From Flavonifractor sp. AGMB03687 (GTDB lineage Bacteria > Bacillota > Clostridia > Oscillospirales > Oscillospiraceae): DNA of 64,000 bases. Shown here piece by piece: positions 1 to 8,226 of the stretch. The notes beneath the pieces are model-generated. The model was not told the DNA's origin. It searched no databases and was given only the letters and a program-made list of their open reading frames with translations. Each line of letters opens with the position of its first letter. The first letter of the stretch is position 1. Where the stretch lies: contig NZ_JADKZI010000006.1 in the NCBI RefSeq assembly GCF_017811815.1, forward strand, positions 1-64,000, given 5' to 3'. The translations under genes and the position numbers were made by a program.

Positions 1-108
1 CGTATGCAGATTGAACAACTCATAACGGAGTTTGCCCCGACCATGCTCCTGGTAGAACATGACAGTGTTTTTCGAGATACTGTGGCAAGTAAAATTGTGA
101 ATATCTAA
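1..108 (+). CDS. ABC-F type ribosomal protection ATPase, C-terminal end only
   Basis: Only the last 35 codons are in the window, open at the left edge and ending in TAA. The end contains MLLVEHDSVF followed by VASKIVNI. This matches the C-terminal switch and tail of ABC-F proteins of the Lsa/Vga/Msr group (typically LFVEHD..F...IATKII). ABC-F proteins bind the ribosomal E site and dislodge macrolides, lincosamides, streptogramins or pleuromutilins. The resistance reading is family knowledge; the exact subclass cannot be told from 35 residues. It fits the other ribosome-directed resistance genes at 20-24 kb. Confidence 0.7.
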   Translation, partial: RMQIEQLITEFAPTMLLVEHDSVFRDTVASKIVNI

Positions 109-186
109 ATTAAAATAATTGTATGGGTTAATTCCAGTTTTACAGAGACTCAAATTTCAGTTTGTCGAACTGAAAACAGAATGAAC

Positions 187-227
187 GGGACGCATTGGTT
201 CACAAATAGCCAGTGCGCCCTCTTTTT
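187..227 (+). terminator. Rho-independent terminator after the ABC-F gene
   Basis: GGGACGCATTGG (187-198) pairs, with one bulge, with CCAGTGCGCCC (210-220), followed by TCTTTTT. It lies about 80 bases after the ABC-F stop. Confidence 0.7.
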
Positions 228-323
228 ATGCTCAACGCCCTTTGGCTGTTACATAGGTGGTGACATCATTGCAGTTCGTCACTTCTCAATGTACAATATG
301 GTCAAAAGAAAGGGGTTGTTCCT

Positions 324-608
324 ATGAAGATGATATTGAAAGTATTGGCACTGCCGTTGTTGTTTATTGTAACGATTGCTTGTATCCTCGGTAATCTGAT
401 CACCAACATTTCCTCTTATGTGATCGCTCTGTTGCTCCTGGTGATTGCAGGTTGCTCCATCTACTGCATCGTAAAGGCACTGTGGACTTCCCTGGCTATC
501 CTTGCCGGTATGGGATTGGCGGCAATCCTTATAATCTTCCTGTTGGTATGGGCGGTTGTAAAACTTGAAACTTTGGGGAATCATATCAAGGAATTTATTT
601 GTTATTAA
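324..608 (+). CDS. Small membrane protein, CD1845-like ICE family
   Basis: 94 residues, almost entirely hydrophobic, with about three membrane segments (residues 5-25, 29-50 and 55-80) and a short polar tail. The start ATG follows AAAGGGG. Small proteins of this kind (annotated CD1845 family in Clostridioides elements) are common in Tn1549/CTn-type conjugative elements near the mobilization genes, which fits the relaxase 340 bases downstream. The function of the family is unknown. The family assignment rests on composition and context rather than a diagnostic motif. Confidence 0.65.
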   Translation: MKMILKVLALPLLFIVTIACILGNLITNISSYVIALLLLVIAGCSIYCIVKALWTSLAILAGMGLAAILIIFLLVWAVVKLETLGNHIKEFICY

Positions 609-622
609 GATGGGAGAAACGG

Positions 623-889
623 ATGGACAGAGGATTTATGGAGCATTACTTTGATGTTACTTTTAATGATGCTATCGGAGAGATTGCCGGAAATGATGAA
701 CGGTATGCAGAACTGCAAAGCGTGGCAGATGAAGCTGTTCATACTTTGGCTGGTAGTGTGGGAGAATCGAATACAGCTCTTTGGGAACAATGCGAACACA
801 CCATAAACAGCCTGTATACCCTTCAGCTGCAACTGGTAAAACTGGCATATCTGCGTGGTGCGGAAGATCGGGAAAAGATGCTTAGATAA
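623..889 (+). CDS. DUF6809-like small ICE protein
   Basis: 88 residues from ATG 623, preceded by GGGAG at 7 bases. A longer reading from a TTG at 599 would overlap the upstream gene and has no ribosome site. The protein is predicted helical and acidic and ends in GAEDREKMLR. A second protein in the window (33,565-33,870) ends in GAEDRERMLR, so the two are distant paralogues sharing a C-terminal signature. This type is usually labelled DUF6809 and sits beside relaxase or integrase genes in Firmicutes ICEs. Function unknown. Confidence 0.7.
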   Translation: MDRGFMEHYFDVTFNDAIGEIAGNDERYAELQSVADEAVHTLAGSVGESNTALWEQCEHTINSLYTLQLQLVKLAYLRGAEDREKMLR

Positions 890-897
890 TTTTGAGG

Positions 898-925
898 AAG
901 TCACCTATGGGTGGCTTTTTCTTTT
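898..925 (+). terminator. Terminator between the DUF6809-like gene and the relaxase
   Basis: AAGTCACC (898-905) and GGTGGCTT (910-917) form an 8-bp stem with a TATG loop, followed by TTTCTTTT. The relaxase GTG start is 19 bases further on, so this may act as an attenuator. Confidence 0.65.
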
Positions 926-943
926 GGAAAGGATGTGATGTGA

Positions 944-2344
944 GTGGCGGCAACAAGACTGATTGCGCTCCATGTAAACAAAGGAAAAACGGTTGCCCAG
1001 TGTCTGGCTGACCGCACCGATTATTCGCAAAATGCGTCAAAGACCAATGACGGTGAATTTATCAGTTCTTATGAGTGCGATCCCAAGACTGCTGATGAAG
1101 AATTTCTGCTTTCCAAACGGCAATATCAGCACATCACGGGCAGACAGCAGAAGAACAATATCATCGCTTATCAGATTCGCCAATCTTTTAAGCCCGGAGA
1201 AATAACACCGGAAGAAGCAAATCAGGTTGGCTATGAAACGGCAATGCGCTGGACGAAGGGCAAACACGCTTTCATTGTGGCAACCCACATCGACAAAGCC
1301 CATATACACAATCATATCATTTATAATTCCACTTCCGTTGATTGCTCCCGGAAGTTCAATAATTTCTTCCTTTCCGGGCTGGCGGTACAGAAGCTGAGTG
1401 ACCGTGTTTGTGCGGAGCATGGACTTTCCATTATCACGCCGAAGCCCTACCGGGAGCGTCAGAAACGGACGGTTTTCCCGAAAAAGCGAACCCAGCGTGA
1501 CGAGCTTTGCGAAGCTATCGACTCGGTACTCAAAGAGAAGCCCAAGAGTTTTGAGAATTTCGTTCAGGCTCTTGCTGATATGGGATTCGAATATAAGAAT
1601 GGAAAGCAGCCAGCGTTTCGGGGAAAGGAACAGAAGCGGTTTATTCGTCTGCGTTCTCTTGGTGAGGGGTACAGTGAAGAAGAACTCCGTGCCGTTATCT
1701 CCGGGAAAAGCCTGCACAAGTCTAAGGGTGGTTTCCGGCAGGCACCTGAACAGAAGCAGTTCCATCTTCTCATTAATATTCAGTCTAAGATGGCGGAAGG
1801 AAAATCGGCTGGGTATGAACGCTGGGCAAAGAAATACAACCGTAAAGAAGCTGCCAGGACAGTCTGCCTTCTGAAAGAAAAAGGCGTGGACAGCTATGAG
1901 GACTTGGTCGCTCTCACAGACAAGCTGACCATTCGCTTTTCGGAGCTTTCGGATTCGATCAAAGCTGCTGAAAAGAGAATGGTTGAGATTGGGGCATTGC
2001 AGACCCACATCAACAATTACTCCAAGACCAGAAAGACCTACGAAGCGTATCGCAAGTCTGGGTACAGTAAAAAGTTCTTTGAAGAACATCGTGACGAGCT
2101 GATGCTGCATAAAGCGGCAAAGCAAGCCTTTGACCAGCTGGATGGAAAAAAGGTTCCTTCCCGTCAGGCTCTGCATGAGGAGTTTAACCGGTTATTGGTT
2201 GAGAAAAAACAAGCCTATGCGGAATATCGTCAGGTGAAGAAAGAGATGCAGGAATATCTGATTGCCAAGCAGACTGTTGAGACTATCCTGAGTATCGACA
2301 AGAAGAAGGAACAGGAAAAAGAAGAAAAGAAGCCCCTGCGTTAA
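944..2344 (+). CDS. MobP/VirD2-type relaxase (mobilization nuclease)
   Basis: 466 residues from GTG 944, preceded by GGAAAGG. The protein nicks oriT and pilots the transferred strand in conjugation. The N-terminal 230 residues carry the relaxase fold: conserved RTDYSQN with a candidate nucleophilic tyrosine near residue 27, and the metal-binding motif HIDKAHIHNH at residues 115-124. The C-terminal half is charged and helical, with coiled-coil character. The opening (residues 1-60) is typical of relaxases in Tn1549-like clostridial elements. No oriT is obvious directly upstream. Length is normal for the family. Confidence 0.93.
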   Translation: MAATRLIALHVNKGKTVAQCLADRTDYSQNASKTNDGEFISSYECDPKTADEEFLLSKRQYQHITGRQQKNNIIAYQIRQSFKPGEITPEEANQVGYETAMRWTKGKHAFIVATHIDKAHIHNHIIYNSTSVDCSRKFNNFFLSGLAVQKLSDRVCAEHGLSIITPKPYRERQKRTVFPKKRTQRDELCEAIDSVLKEKPKSFENFVQALADMGFEYKNGKQPAFRGKEQKRFIRLRSLGEGYSEEELRAVISGKSLHKSKGGFRQAPEQKQFHLLINIQSKMAEGKSAGYERWAKKYNRKEAARTVCLLKEKGVDSYEDLVALTDKLTIRFSELSDSIKAAEKRMVEIGALQTHINNYSKTRKTYEAYRKSGYSKKFFEEHRDELMLHKAAKQAFDQLDGKKVPSRQALHEEFNRLLVEKKQAYAEYRQVKKEMQEYLIAKQTVETILSIDKKKEQEKEEKKPLR

Positions 2345-2352
2345 TTAAAAAT

Positions 2353-2400
2353 GCCACGGTTTATGCTCTAAAAAGGGCATAGACCGTGGCTTTCTTTTTA
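2353..2400. terminator. Terminator between converging relaxase and toxin island
   Basis: GCCACGGTTTATGC and its near complement GCATAGACCGTGGC (2353-2390) form a long stem followed by TTTCTTTTTA. It lies between the plus-strand relaxase and the minus-strand island and abuts the stop of the last island gene at 2398. It can serve both directions. Confidence 0.85.
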
Positions 2401-2679
2401 TGAGTTTGAAGTAAAGGAGAATTTATTGACTTCTCCAGGACGGTATTCCGGACAAGATCTGATGAATTTCGCAAGCTGCTTCACAGTGCTATCAAAGTCT
2501 TTTTCTTTGATAATTCCGCTGTCAATCATGTCATAGCATTGGTGTTTTACACCACCAATGAATGCGAAGAATTCAACAGAGAAACTTTTGTCGCTGATAT
2601 TTGCACGAACCTCTAACTTTTCAGCATTTGGCACAAGCTGCATCAGTTGACTAATAACATATTTTTCTAAATCCGTCAT
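2398..2679 (-). CDS. Candidate immunity protein for the nuclease toxin
   Basis: 93 residues, ATG 2679 preceded by GGAGG at 7 bases, 11 bases after the toxin stop. It is a small cytoplasmic, acidic alpha/beta protein without signal peptide. The pattern of a beta-rich middle (SFSVEFFAFIGG) followed by a helical DFDSTVKQLAKFIRS recalls YezG/DUF600-type immunity proteins, but I cannot confirm the family. Its position directly after an exported-type nuclease is the strongest argument for immunity. It is the last gene of the minus-strand island. Confidence 0.55.
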   Translation of the reverse strand: MTDLEKYVISQLMQLVPNAEKLEVRANISDKSFSVEFFAFIGGVKHQCYDMIDSGIIKEKDFDSTVKQLAKFIRSCPEYRPGEVNKFSFTSNS

Positions 2680-2690
2680 TTTCTCGCCTC

Positions 2691-3629
2691 CTATTCTGCA
2701 TCAATGTACACTTTAGTTCGATGGTTTGTACCATTTTCGTCAGTGTATGTAATATTTACGGTCGTTTCGGTAAGTTCTCCGTTTTCGTTATATTCCTCTT
2801 TAATTGAGGATATTTCACCATTTGTGTCGTTGAGTTCTTCTTGAACAGCATCTTTTCCGTTCTCAGGAACCTCATCCTTCAAGCCACCATCAAGGTTGTT
2901 ATCGAATTTGTAGACGGTTTTAACTTCGTCAGCAGTTACGGTTACGGTCATAGTGTCTGGTCGTTTAGAGTCACCAGAGTAGCTTATATCGGTAGTTACG
3001 GTAACGTCTTTGCCCTCATCCAAGGCAGCCTTAATATCGTTTTCCATTCGCTTGTAGTCGCTTTGGTTTATCTTGGAATCCATTGCAACCATGTTGCCAG
3101 CACCACCATCACCATTAAGATCACGACCAACAATATGACCACCTTGGTCTGATGGACGACGATCTTCGCCACCCGCCTGAAGCTGGGCATTTACATCTCT
3201 TGGGTTCTCAGGACTCCTTTTGGGCGTAGCTTCACAACGAATGATTCTACCTTGCTCATCGGTTGTATAGGTATTACCATTCAATTCGTAGGTTGTATTT
3301 GGTTCAAGCTCTCCATCTTTCAAATATACAGTGCCATTATCATCTGTTTTGGTCACGTTTTCATAGGTTTTTGCATCAGGAAGTGTCACAACAGTACCAT
3401 CATCAAGTGTCACTGATCGAGGATTGCTTTCTTCCAGCGGAGTTGTTTCCGAAATATCTTCCTTCATAGATACACTGTCTGGCGTTTCTGCTTTGAAAAT
3501 ATCTTCCAATTTGCTTTTAAGGTCATCCAGCGTTGGAACAGAGGGCTGGTCTCTTTGTTCCATCCGTTCCCCGGCTTCTGGCACTTTTATATCATCGGGT
3601 CTAAATGATTCTTGGAAACTACCAATCAT
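2691..3629 (-). CDS. Polymorphic toxin with C-terminal DNA/RNA non-specific endonuclease domain
   Basis: 312 residues. The catalytic half carries DQGGHIVGRD (161-170, candidate catalytic His165), then GNMVAMD, the metal-ligand type INQSDYKRMEN (187-197) and SKRPDTMTV. This is the order seen in Endonuclea_NS_2 toxins of Gram-positive polymorphic systems. Residues 28-85 form a separate N-terminal module with TLDDLKSKLEDIF..PD and then SVTLDDGTVV; the other toxin of this island (12,609-13,526) shares both. No signal peptide or transmembrane segment is present. The ATG overlaps the HerA stop by four bases (ATGA) and has its own GGAGGG. Predicted action is nucleic-acid cleavage in target cells; delivery by the neighbouring genes is inference. 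Confidence 0.8.
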   Translation of the reverse strand: MIGSFQESFRPDDIKVPEAGERMEQRDQPSVPTLDDLKSKLEDIFKAETPDSVSMKEDISETTPLEESNPRSVTLDDGTVVTLPDAKTYENVTKTDDNGTVYLKDGELEPNTTYELNGNTYTTDEQGRIIRCEATPKRSPENPRDVNAQLQAGGEDRRPSDQGGHIVGRDLNGDGGAGNMVAMDSKINQSDYKRMENDIKAALDEGKDVTVTTDISYSGDSKRPDTMTVTVTADEVKTVYKFDNNLDGGLKDEVPENGKDAVQEELNDTNGEISSIKEEYNENGELTETTVNITYTDENGTNHRTKVYIDAE

Positions 3630-6600
3630 TTTACCATGCCCTCCTTTCGTCCCATTTCAATCAAATAATTAAGAAGATTCTTAGTCAAAGCACTTTCTGT
3701 AATGTGGGCATTCCAGTATGTGACTAAGTACAGAATGAGCTGGCTACACTGTTCCGGGAGTGGAGCAATAGATGGTGTAAGATGTTCAATGATAAAACGC
3801 TTCTGTTGTTCAAAATCATATTTGGTTTTTGCCAGTGTAGAAAATGCGGTTTCAGCAGAGAATAGCTCATAAGCAATCGCAGCAGCCAAGTCAAACTTTT
3901 TAGAGTTCGGTGCCGATGCGTAGTCAAACAGTCTGCATTTTGCCGCAACAGGAATGTTTGAAACAATGAGTTCTTCATCAACGGTATCAATCAAATGCAT
4001 TAAATCTTTCGCAATCAGGCGACTAATAATCTCACCTTTGATGTCACGATACTCTGCGGTTTCTTTTGTTTCAAACTTATATTCTGGGTCATCACTGGAA
4101 TACATTTTAACCTTACACAAAACGGATTCGATCCAGTCATTTTGATAAATGGCTGCAACACCCTTGTTGAGCTTAGAAAGTTCAACAATTTGTTCATCTT
4201 TCAAACCAGCAGCTCGACCAACAAGTTCACGATCAGAGTATTCAGGCAGACGCATGATGATTTTTGTGTTTGTATTACGAATAACCGCCATATCCAGCAT
4301 ACCCGGCGCTTGATCCGCAATGATAAAGCCCTCTCCATAAGTTCTCATTTCTGCGATTGCGTTAGTAAGCATTTCAACAGACTTTCCTAACAAGTTTGAC
4401 CCTTCGGTAGACTGTTCGGTAGATGTCCTCTTTAAAAGGTTGTGGGCTTCTTCAAGAACTGTAACATGGTTGAGGGCTACATTCATGCCATCACAGGTTG
4501 CAATTCTGTGTTCCTGGAGCTTCATAACCAGTAATCCCATTATCAGCGATTTTGTTTCAGAAGAACCAACTCGGCTCAAATCTATAATGACATTTTTATC
4601 GAACAATTCCTCTGCAGGGATTTCGTCGGTAGTGAAAACAAGCCCGTTAATTCCGTTTGTCAGAGAACGAAGTCGGGTGCTTAATGCTCCCTTATAGTCG
4701 CCCTTATTGTCACTTGAATACTGAGACATATCCATAACTTCATCAATTTGCTGAAGGACATCAATGAAATTTGGGAAGAGTCTCTCATTATATTTGTTTT
4801 TGGATTTGCGTAAGTCCCATCCGGCATTGATATAGGAACGCTCAATAGCGTCCTTTAAGATGGCGGGCATAGCTGCGTACATTGGCCAGCATACATTAAA
4901 TATCTCAACGAGCCTGTCCAAATGTTCGTAGATATGAACTTCTTTTGGAAAACTGAATGGGTTAATTCTTAGAAGTTCTGTAAGTAGCGGATTAGTTCCA
5001 TACACAGAGACATCACTTCGTCCACCGAATACATTTTTGTATTCGCCTTTAGCCGGTTCGATGACTAAGAACCGAACCCCGTTTTTAAGAAGTTCGGACA
5101 GAATTTGGTAAACAGTATTGCTTTTACCTGAACCGGTTGACCCTGTTATAAAGGTGTGCATAGAAAGGCTTTCCAGATCCAGCTCCACCTTTGTATCGGT
5201 ATCTTTTCCAAAGTGGCTAACAACACCTAACTCTATATTTTTTTCCTCGTCCTCCGCATGGTTGTTGGAAAGCACTTCCTGGGCAAATAAAGCGTGTTCG
5301 ATAACCGGAAGTCCTTTTACGGATTTTCTCGGCAAGCCGAGCTGGATGGCAAGCTCGTTTGTGCTTGCCAGTGCCGTTGCATCTACAAAAGTTTGACGAT
5401 TTACGACACTATCCGCAAATTCGTAGAGGAAAACAGGGTGCATGAAATTTACTACATACTTGGAAATGCCCTTAACTCGTTCTTCATCTGTCCAGGTATT
5501 AACAGCGGCAATTTCCAGACCGCTTTGATTACCGGAAATGAGGGAACGATACATACTTGCAGCTGTTTCCGCTTCAGCCGCACTTTCACCAAGAAAATAT
5601 GCGGCAAAGTCCCACATACCAATGCTTTCACATTCATCAAGTCGTTCAAGTTGTTTTTCAAGTCGCTCAAGTGTGTTTATCAAAGATTTGTTTTGTACAT
5701 TGAGGGTAACAGCCTGAGAATTTCCAAAAGTATCTGTAAGAGCCTTGGTGTGTGCGTAATTAGTGGATATGCTATGACCTTCATTTTCGCTGTACTGTGT
5801 CCCAGACCCAATAGATCGAGTTTTGGTAGAGCTTTCGTTTTCGCCTACGGTATCTCCGATGGACTTAGAGGAATTAATTCCAAAAGTCAGATTCTGCGAA
5901 ATAGAATCAGAGATTGAATCAGTATGGGAAGTTCCGTGTGTTTTACCACGGGAAACACTGGATGTAACGCCAGCATTGGCCTTAATAGGACCGACGTCAC
6001 CGCCAACACCTGCATACGTTCCTACTGTTTTTGTTGTGGTTTCAGAATCAGATGTGCCTTCTGTTGTTCCAGTAGTATGGCTCTTTCCGAGTCCAACAGA
6101 TGTGCTATTTCCTTCGGTGTCTGTTGTTGTATGGGCTAAATTTGTGCCATGAGTTTTTGCATCGGATTCACTCAGGTTTGTGCTTGTGCCTGTCGTGATT
6201 CCGGCAGAATCTGTGTTAGTTTCCCCTTGAGTATCGCTGTCAGATGTGCTGGAACTTTTGTTCAAGGCATAGTTGTACTGCATATTTGCGAAAGGGGACA
6301 TGAGCGTATAAATACGCTCATATTCCTTTCTTGTATTTACTAAGTCGTGATGTTCAAGGTTATTAGCAATGCAGATGGCGGTAAACGCTTTGCCTTGCAT
6401 ACTGTAAATGAACTTTTCAAGACCCTGGATAAAGTTCTTATTCTCGAAAGAGTCCTTGTCTTGCTTATAGTCCGCAATACAAGTGACACTTGAAATGGCC
6501 CCAATATCCAGTTTGTCGAGATCTGCCCTCATATCCTCGTTAAAGTAATCGTCAGTTTTGCTCCCAGGAAATAATCCTAAAAGGCTTTGTTCAAGCAACT

Positions 6601-7066
6601 GACGCATTGTACCACCGGAGAAGCGGCTATCTCTGGAACGAACTCCGAGATAGAAGTCGTTCGTCTGACCGTCGCTCTGAATCATCAGCACCAATGTACA
6701 AGGTTTGTTAGAAAGAGCGTTGAAGATGGTAGCCAGTTTATGAACAGAAAACTCATCTTCCTGATATACAAGTTCTGAAATACGGAAGAATTGAATTTGC
6801 TCAAGGGCAGAAATAGTTGCATCATCTATCGGTACAACAGAACAGTTTTGGAGTGAAGGTACATAATTCTTCATTACTTCGTTATCAACGATAGAAAGGC
6901 AGTTTTGCAAATTGTTTTGCAGCGTAATGAAATTAAAGTCTCTTGGAGACTCTGCATAAATAGCAGCGGGTCTGGCAGATTCAACTATTTCTGCCCTCTC
7001 TGCCTGTAAAGGCTCTGCTTTGGATTGTAGAGTCTCGTTTTTCCACTTTGCCAATTCAACATTCAC
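3626..7066 (-). CDS. HerA/DUF87-type ATPase with a Ser/Thr/Gly-rich insertion
   Basis: 1146 residues. Walker A GSTGSGKSN lies near residue 640, Walker B VTVLEEAHNLL near 870, and the later DLSRVGSSE and IIMRLPEYSDRELVGRA blocks are typical of HerA/VirB4-like hexameric ATPases that pump DNA or protein. The N-terminal 270 residues are globular. Residues about 270-440 are a low-complexity stretch of S, T, G, D and H repeats, followed by a helical region (ERLEKQLERLDE). The GTG start overlaps the preceding stop (GTGA). The Shine-Dalgarno abuts this GTG, so a TTG at 7054 is an alternative. In context it is the best candidate for the motor of a toxin-delivery machine; that is inference. Confidence 0.82.
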   Translation of the reverse strand: MNVELAKWKNETLQSKAEPLQAERAEIVESARPAAIYAESPRDFNFITLQNNLQNCLSIVDNEVMKNYVPSLQNCSVVPIDDATISALEQIQFFRISELVYQEDEFSVHKLATIFNALSNKPCTLVLMIQSDGQTNDFYLGVRSRDSRFSGGTMRQLLEQSLLGLFPGSKTDDYFNEDMRADLDKLDIGAISSVTCIADYKQDKDSFENKNFIQGLEKFIYSMQGKAFTAICIANNLEHHDLVNTRKEYERIYTLMSPFANMQYNYALNKSSSTSDSDTQGETNTDSAGITTGTSTNLSESDAKTHGTNLAHTTTDTEGNSTSVGLGKSHTTGTTEGTSDSETTTKTVGTYAGVGGDVGPIKANAGVTSSVSRGKTHGTSHTDSISDSISQNLTFGINSSKSIGDTVGENESSTKTRSIGSGTQYSENEGHSISTNYAHTKALTDTFGNSQAVTLNVQNKSLINTLERLEKQLERLDECESIGMWDFAAYFLGESAAEAETAASMYRSLISGNQSGLEIAAVNTWTDEERVKGISKYVVNFMHPVFLYEFADSVVNRQTFVDATALASTNELAIQLGLPRKSVKGLPVIEHALFAQEVLSNNHAEDEEKNIELGVVSHFGKDTDTKVELDLESLSMHTFITGSTGSGKSNTVYQILSELLKNGVRFLVIEPAKGEYKNVFGGRSDVSVYGTNPLLTELLRINPFSFPKEVHIYEHLDRLVEIFNVCWPMYAAMPAILKDAIERSYINAGWDLRKSKNKYNERLFPNFIDVLQQIDEVMDMSQYSSDNKGDYKGALSTRLRSLTNGINGLVFTTDEIPAEELFDKNVIIDLSRVGSSETKSLIMGLLVMKLQEHRIATCDGMNVALNHVTVLEEAHNLLKRTSTEQSTEGSNLLGKSVEMLTNAIAEMRTYGEGFIIADQAPGMLDMAVIRNTNTKIIMRLPEYSDRELVGRAAGLKDEQIVELSKLNKGVAAIYQNDWIESVLCKVKMYSSDDPEYKFETKETAEYRDIKGEIISRLIAKDLMHLIDTVDEELIVSNIPVAAKCRLFDYASAPNSKKFDLAAAIAYELFSAETAFSTLAKTKYDFEQQKRFIIEHLTPSIAPLPEQCSQLILYLVTYWNAHITESALTKNLLNYLIEMGRKEGMVK

Positions 7067-7605
7067 CTTCCTTTCTTTTCGTACTTCTCAAATGCGAAAT
7101 ACAGTCTTTCGGTTTCTACTGTTTGATAATCACCATAGAACGCTCTGGAATAAAGCATATATCCACGAAGGTATCCCTGAGAAATTAGTGCGTAAACATC
7201 ATAGGTTTTATCGCAGAATGCAGTTGGAGTTCCAAGTCTTCTCTTTGGTGATAAAAGTCGAAGCCGTCCAAGCTCAGGATCACCGTTTCTTACACGCTTA
7301 AAAACAACAATTTCAATGACCTCATTCGTAACAGGGTCAAATCTATATCGGTACAGCTTTTCGAGCGTAGATGATACATTGAAAATAAATTGTTCGGTTT
7401 GAAAAATCTGGTGTAGCGTGTTACCTTTAACTAATGATAAAGCATCTGTTTTTCTGTCTACAGGAGCGGACTTGACTAAATTACCTCTTCGATTTACTTG
7501 CGGCGAAGCGGGATTATCGTTCCCTGTTCTGCGGGATTGCGTTATTTCAGGAGCAGGATAAGAACGACTGCCACCGTAACCGCCGCCACTGCAATCCCTA
7601 TCGCT
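7063..7605 (-). CDS. Hidden -1 frame extension of the tail-anchored protein (no start codon of its own)
   Basis: This minus-strand frame is open from 7692 to the TGA at 7065-7063. It contains no ATG, GTG or TTG until almost its end (ATG near 7157), so it cannot begin by normal initiation. It is exactly the -1 frame reached from the upstream gene at its A7 tract (7611-7605). The extension is 180 codons: a Gly/Ser/Pro linker (CSGGGYGGSRSYPAPE), then a basic region, then a folded-looking domain with FDPVTNEVIEIVVFKR and GYLRGYMLYSRAFYGDY. Its stop overlaps the HerA GTG start, as expected of a translated member of the operon. The fused product would have about 382 residues. Function unknown. Confidence 0.72.
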   Translation of the reverse strand, partial: SDRDCSGGGYGGSRSYPAPEITQSRRTGNDNPASPQVNRRGNLVKSAPVDRKTDALSLVKGNTLHQIFQTEQFIFNVSSTLEKLYRYRFDPVTNEVIEIVVFKRVRNGDPELGRLRLLSPKRRLGTPTAFCDKTYDVYALISQGYLRGYMLYSRAFYGDYQTVETERLYFAFEKYEKKGR

Positions 7606-8210
7606 TTTTTTGAGAATCCATCTCCAGTCTGAGACTGTGTCTGTGTCTGCATACGACGCTGCTGTTCCATTCTGGCTGCTCGTTCTCTGGCTTCACGCTC
7701 TTGATGAGCTTTGTTTTCCGCTTCCAACTTGCGCCGCTCTTCTTCAAGTTGCCGTGCCTGAAGTTCTGCTTTAGAAATAGACGGTTCCTTCGGTGTTACA
7801 TCAGGCTTAGGAGTGATATTCGCAACTTTCTCTGTTTGAACAGGCTCAGCCTTTGGAGCAACGCTCTGCTGAATCGTGTTGTTGGCGGCACGCTCTGCAA
7901 GGATTCTTTGAACTTTATCAGCCAGAAAGACCTGTGCCACATCACGCATATGAGACATTCTCTTGTCAGAGAAATTTTTGATGAGATCCATTTTAAGGCT
8001 TGTCCAGTATTCTTCGGTCCAGTTAGCCTTGTTCTCGCTGAAAGGAGTCAGTTCAACATGAGGTTCAAGCAAGCCGGGTATGGACTTGCAGTAGTTGTAT
8101 TCCTCCTCATATCGAACAAAGGTAGGATCGACATCAAGAGAGTCAACGAAAATGTACTTTAATGATTTTATATCACCGGAATCGGCGAATTTTTTGATTT
8201 CCGTATTCAT
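7542..8210 (-). CDS. Tail-anchored coiled-coil protein (zero-frame product)
   Basis: 222 residues, ATG 8210 preceded by GAGGG, 17 bases after the large dynamin gene. Residues 1-110 look globular (KYIFVDSLDVDP, WTEEYWTSLKMDLIKNF). Residues 115-145 are a Lys/Pro-rich linker. Residues 147-195 are a strongly charged coiled coil (ARQLEEERRKLEAENK) ending in a QTQTQSQT stretch. The last 20 residues (AIGIAVAAVTVAVVLILLLK) are a single membrane anchor, so the bulk should face the cytoplasm. The anchor is coded immediately after an A7 slippery tract, giving two possible products. I do not recognise a family. A membrane docking point for the ATPase or GTPases is a reasonable inference. Confidence 0.78.
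   Translation of the reverse strand: MNTEIKKFADSGDIKSLKYIFVDSLDVDPTFVRYEEEYNYCKSIPGLLEPHVELTPFSENKANWTEEYWTSLKMDLIKNFSDKRMSHMRDVAQVFLADKVQRILAERAANNTIQQSVAPKAEPVQTEKVANITPKPDVTPKEPSISKAELQARQLEEERRKLEAENKAHQEREARERAARMEQQRRMQTQTQSQTGDGFSKKAIGIAVAAVTVAVVLILLLK
7605..7611 (-). promoter_or_regulatory. A7 slippery site for -1 frameshifting or transcriptional slippage
   Basis: Reading TTC TCA AAA AAA GCG in the zero frame, the heptamer A AAA AAA fits X XXY YYZ. Slipping back one base gives AGC GAT AGG and opens the 180-codon -1 frame. The tract sits just before the codons for the C-terminal membrane anchor. Frameshifting would therefore replace the membrane anchor with a soluble domain. Confidence 0.65.
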
Positions 8211-8226
8211 TTTGCCCTCACTTTCT

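Noticed and set aside
1037-2176. 379-codon minus-strand frame opposite the relaxase
   Set aside because: The plus strand encodes an unambiguous relaxase with HIDKAHIHNH; the reverse frame is a by-product of its codon use.
5740-6260. Repetitive stretch considered as a CRISPR array or tandem repeat
   Set aside because: Repeats are at the protein level (Ser/Thr/Gly), irregular in length, and lie within an open ATPase gene.
7063-7541. Treating the gap before the HerA gene as non-coding
   Set aside because: The minus strand is open, protein-like and stops exactly at the HerA start, so it is read as a frameshift extension instead.
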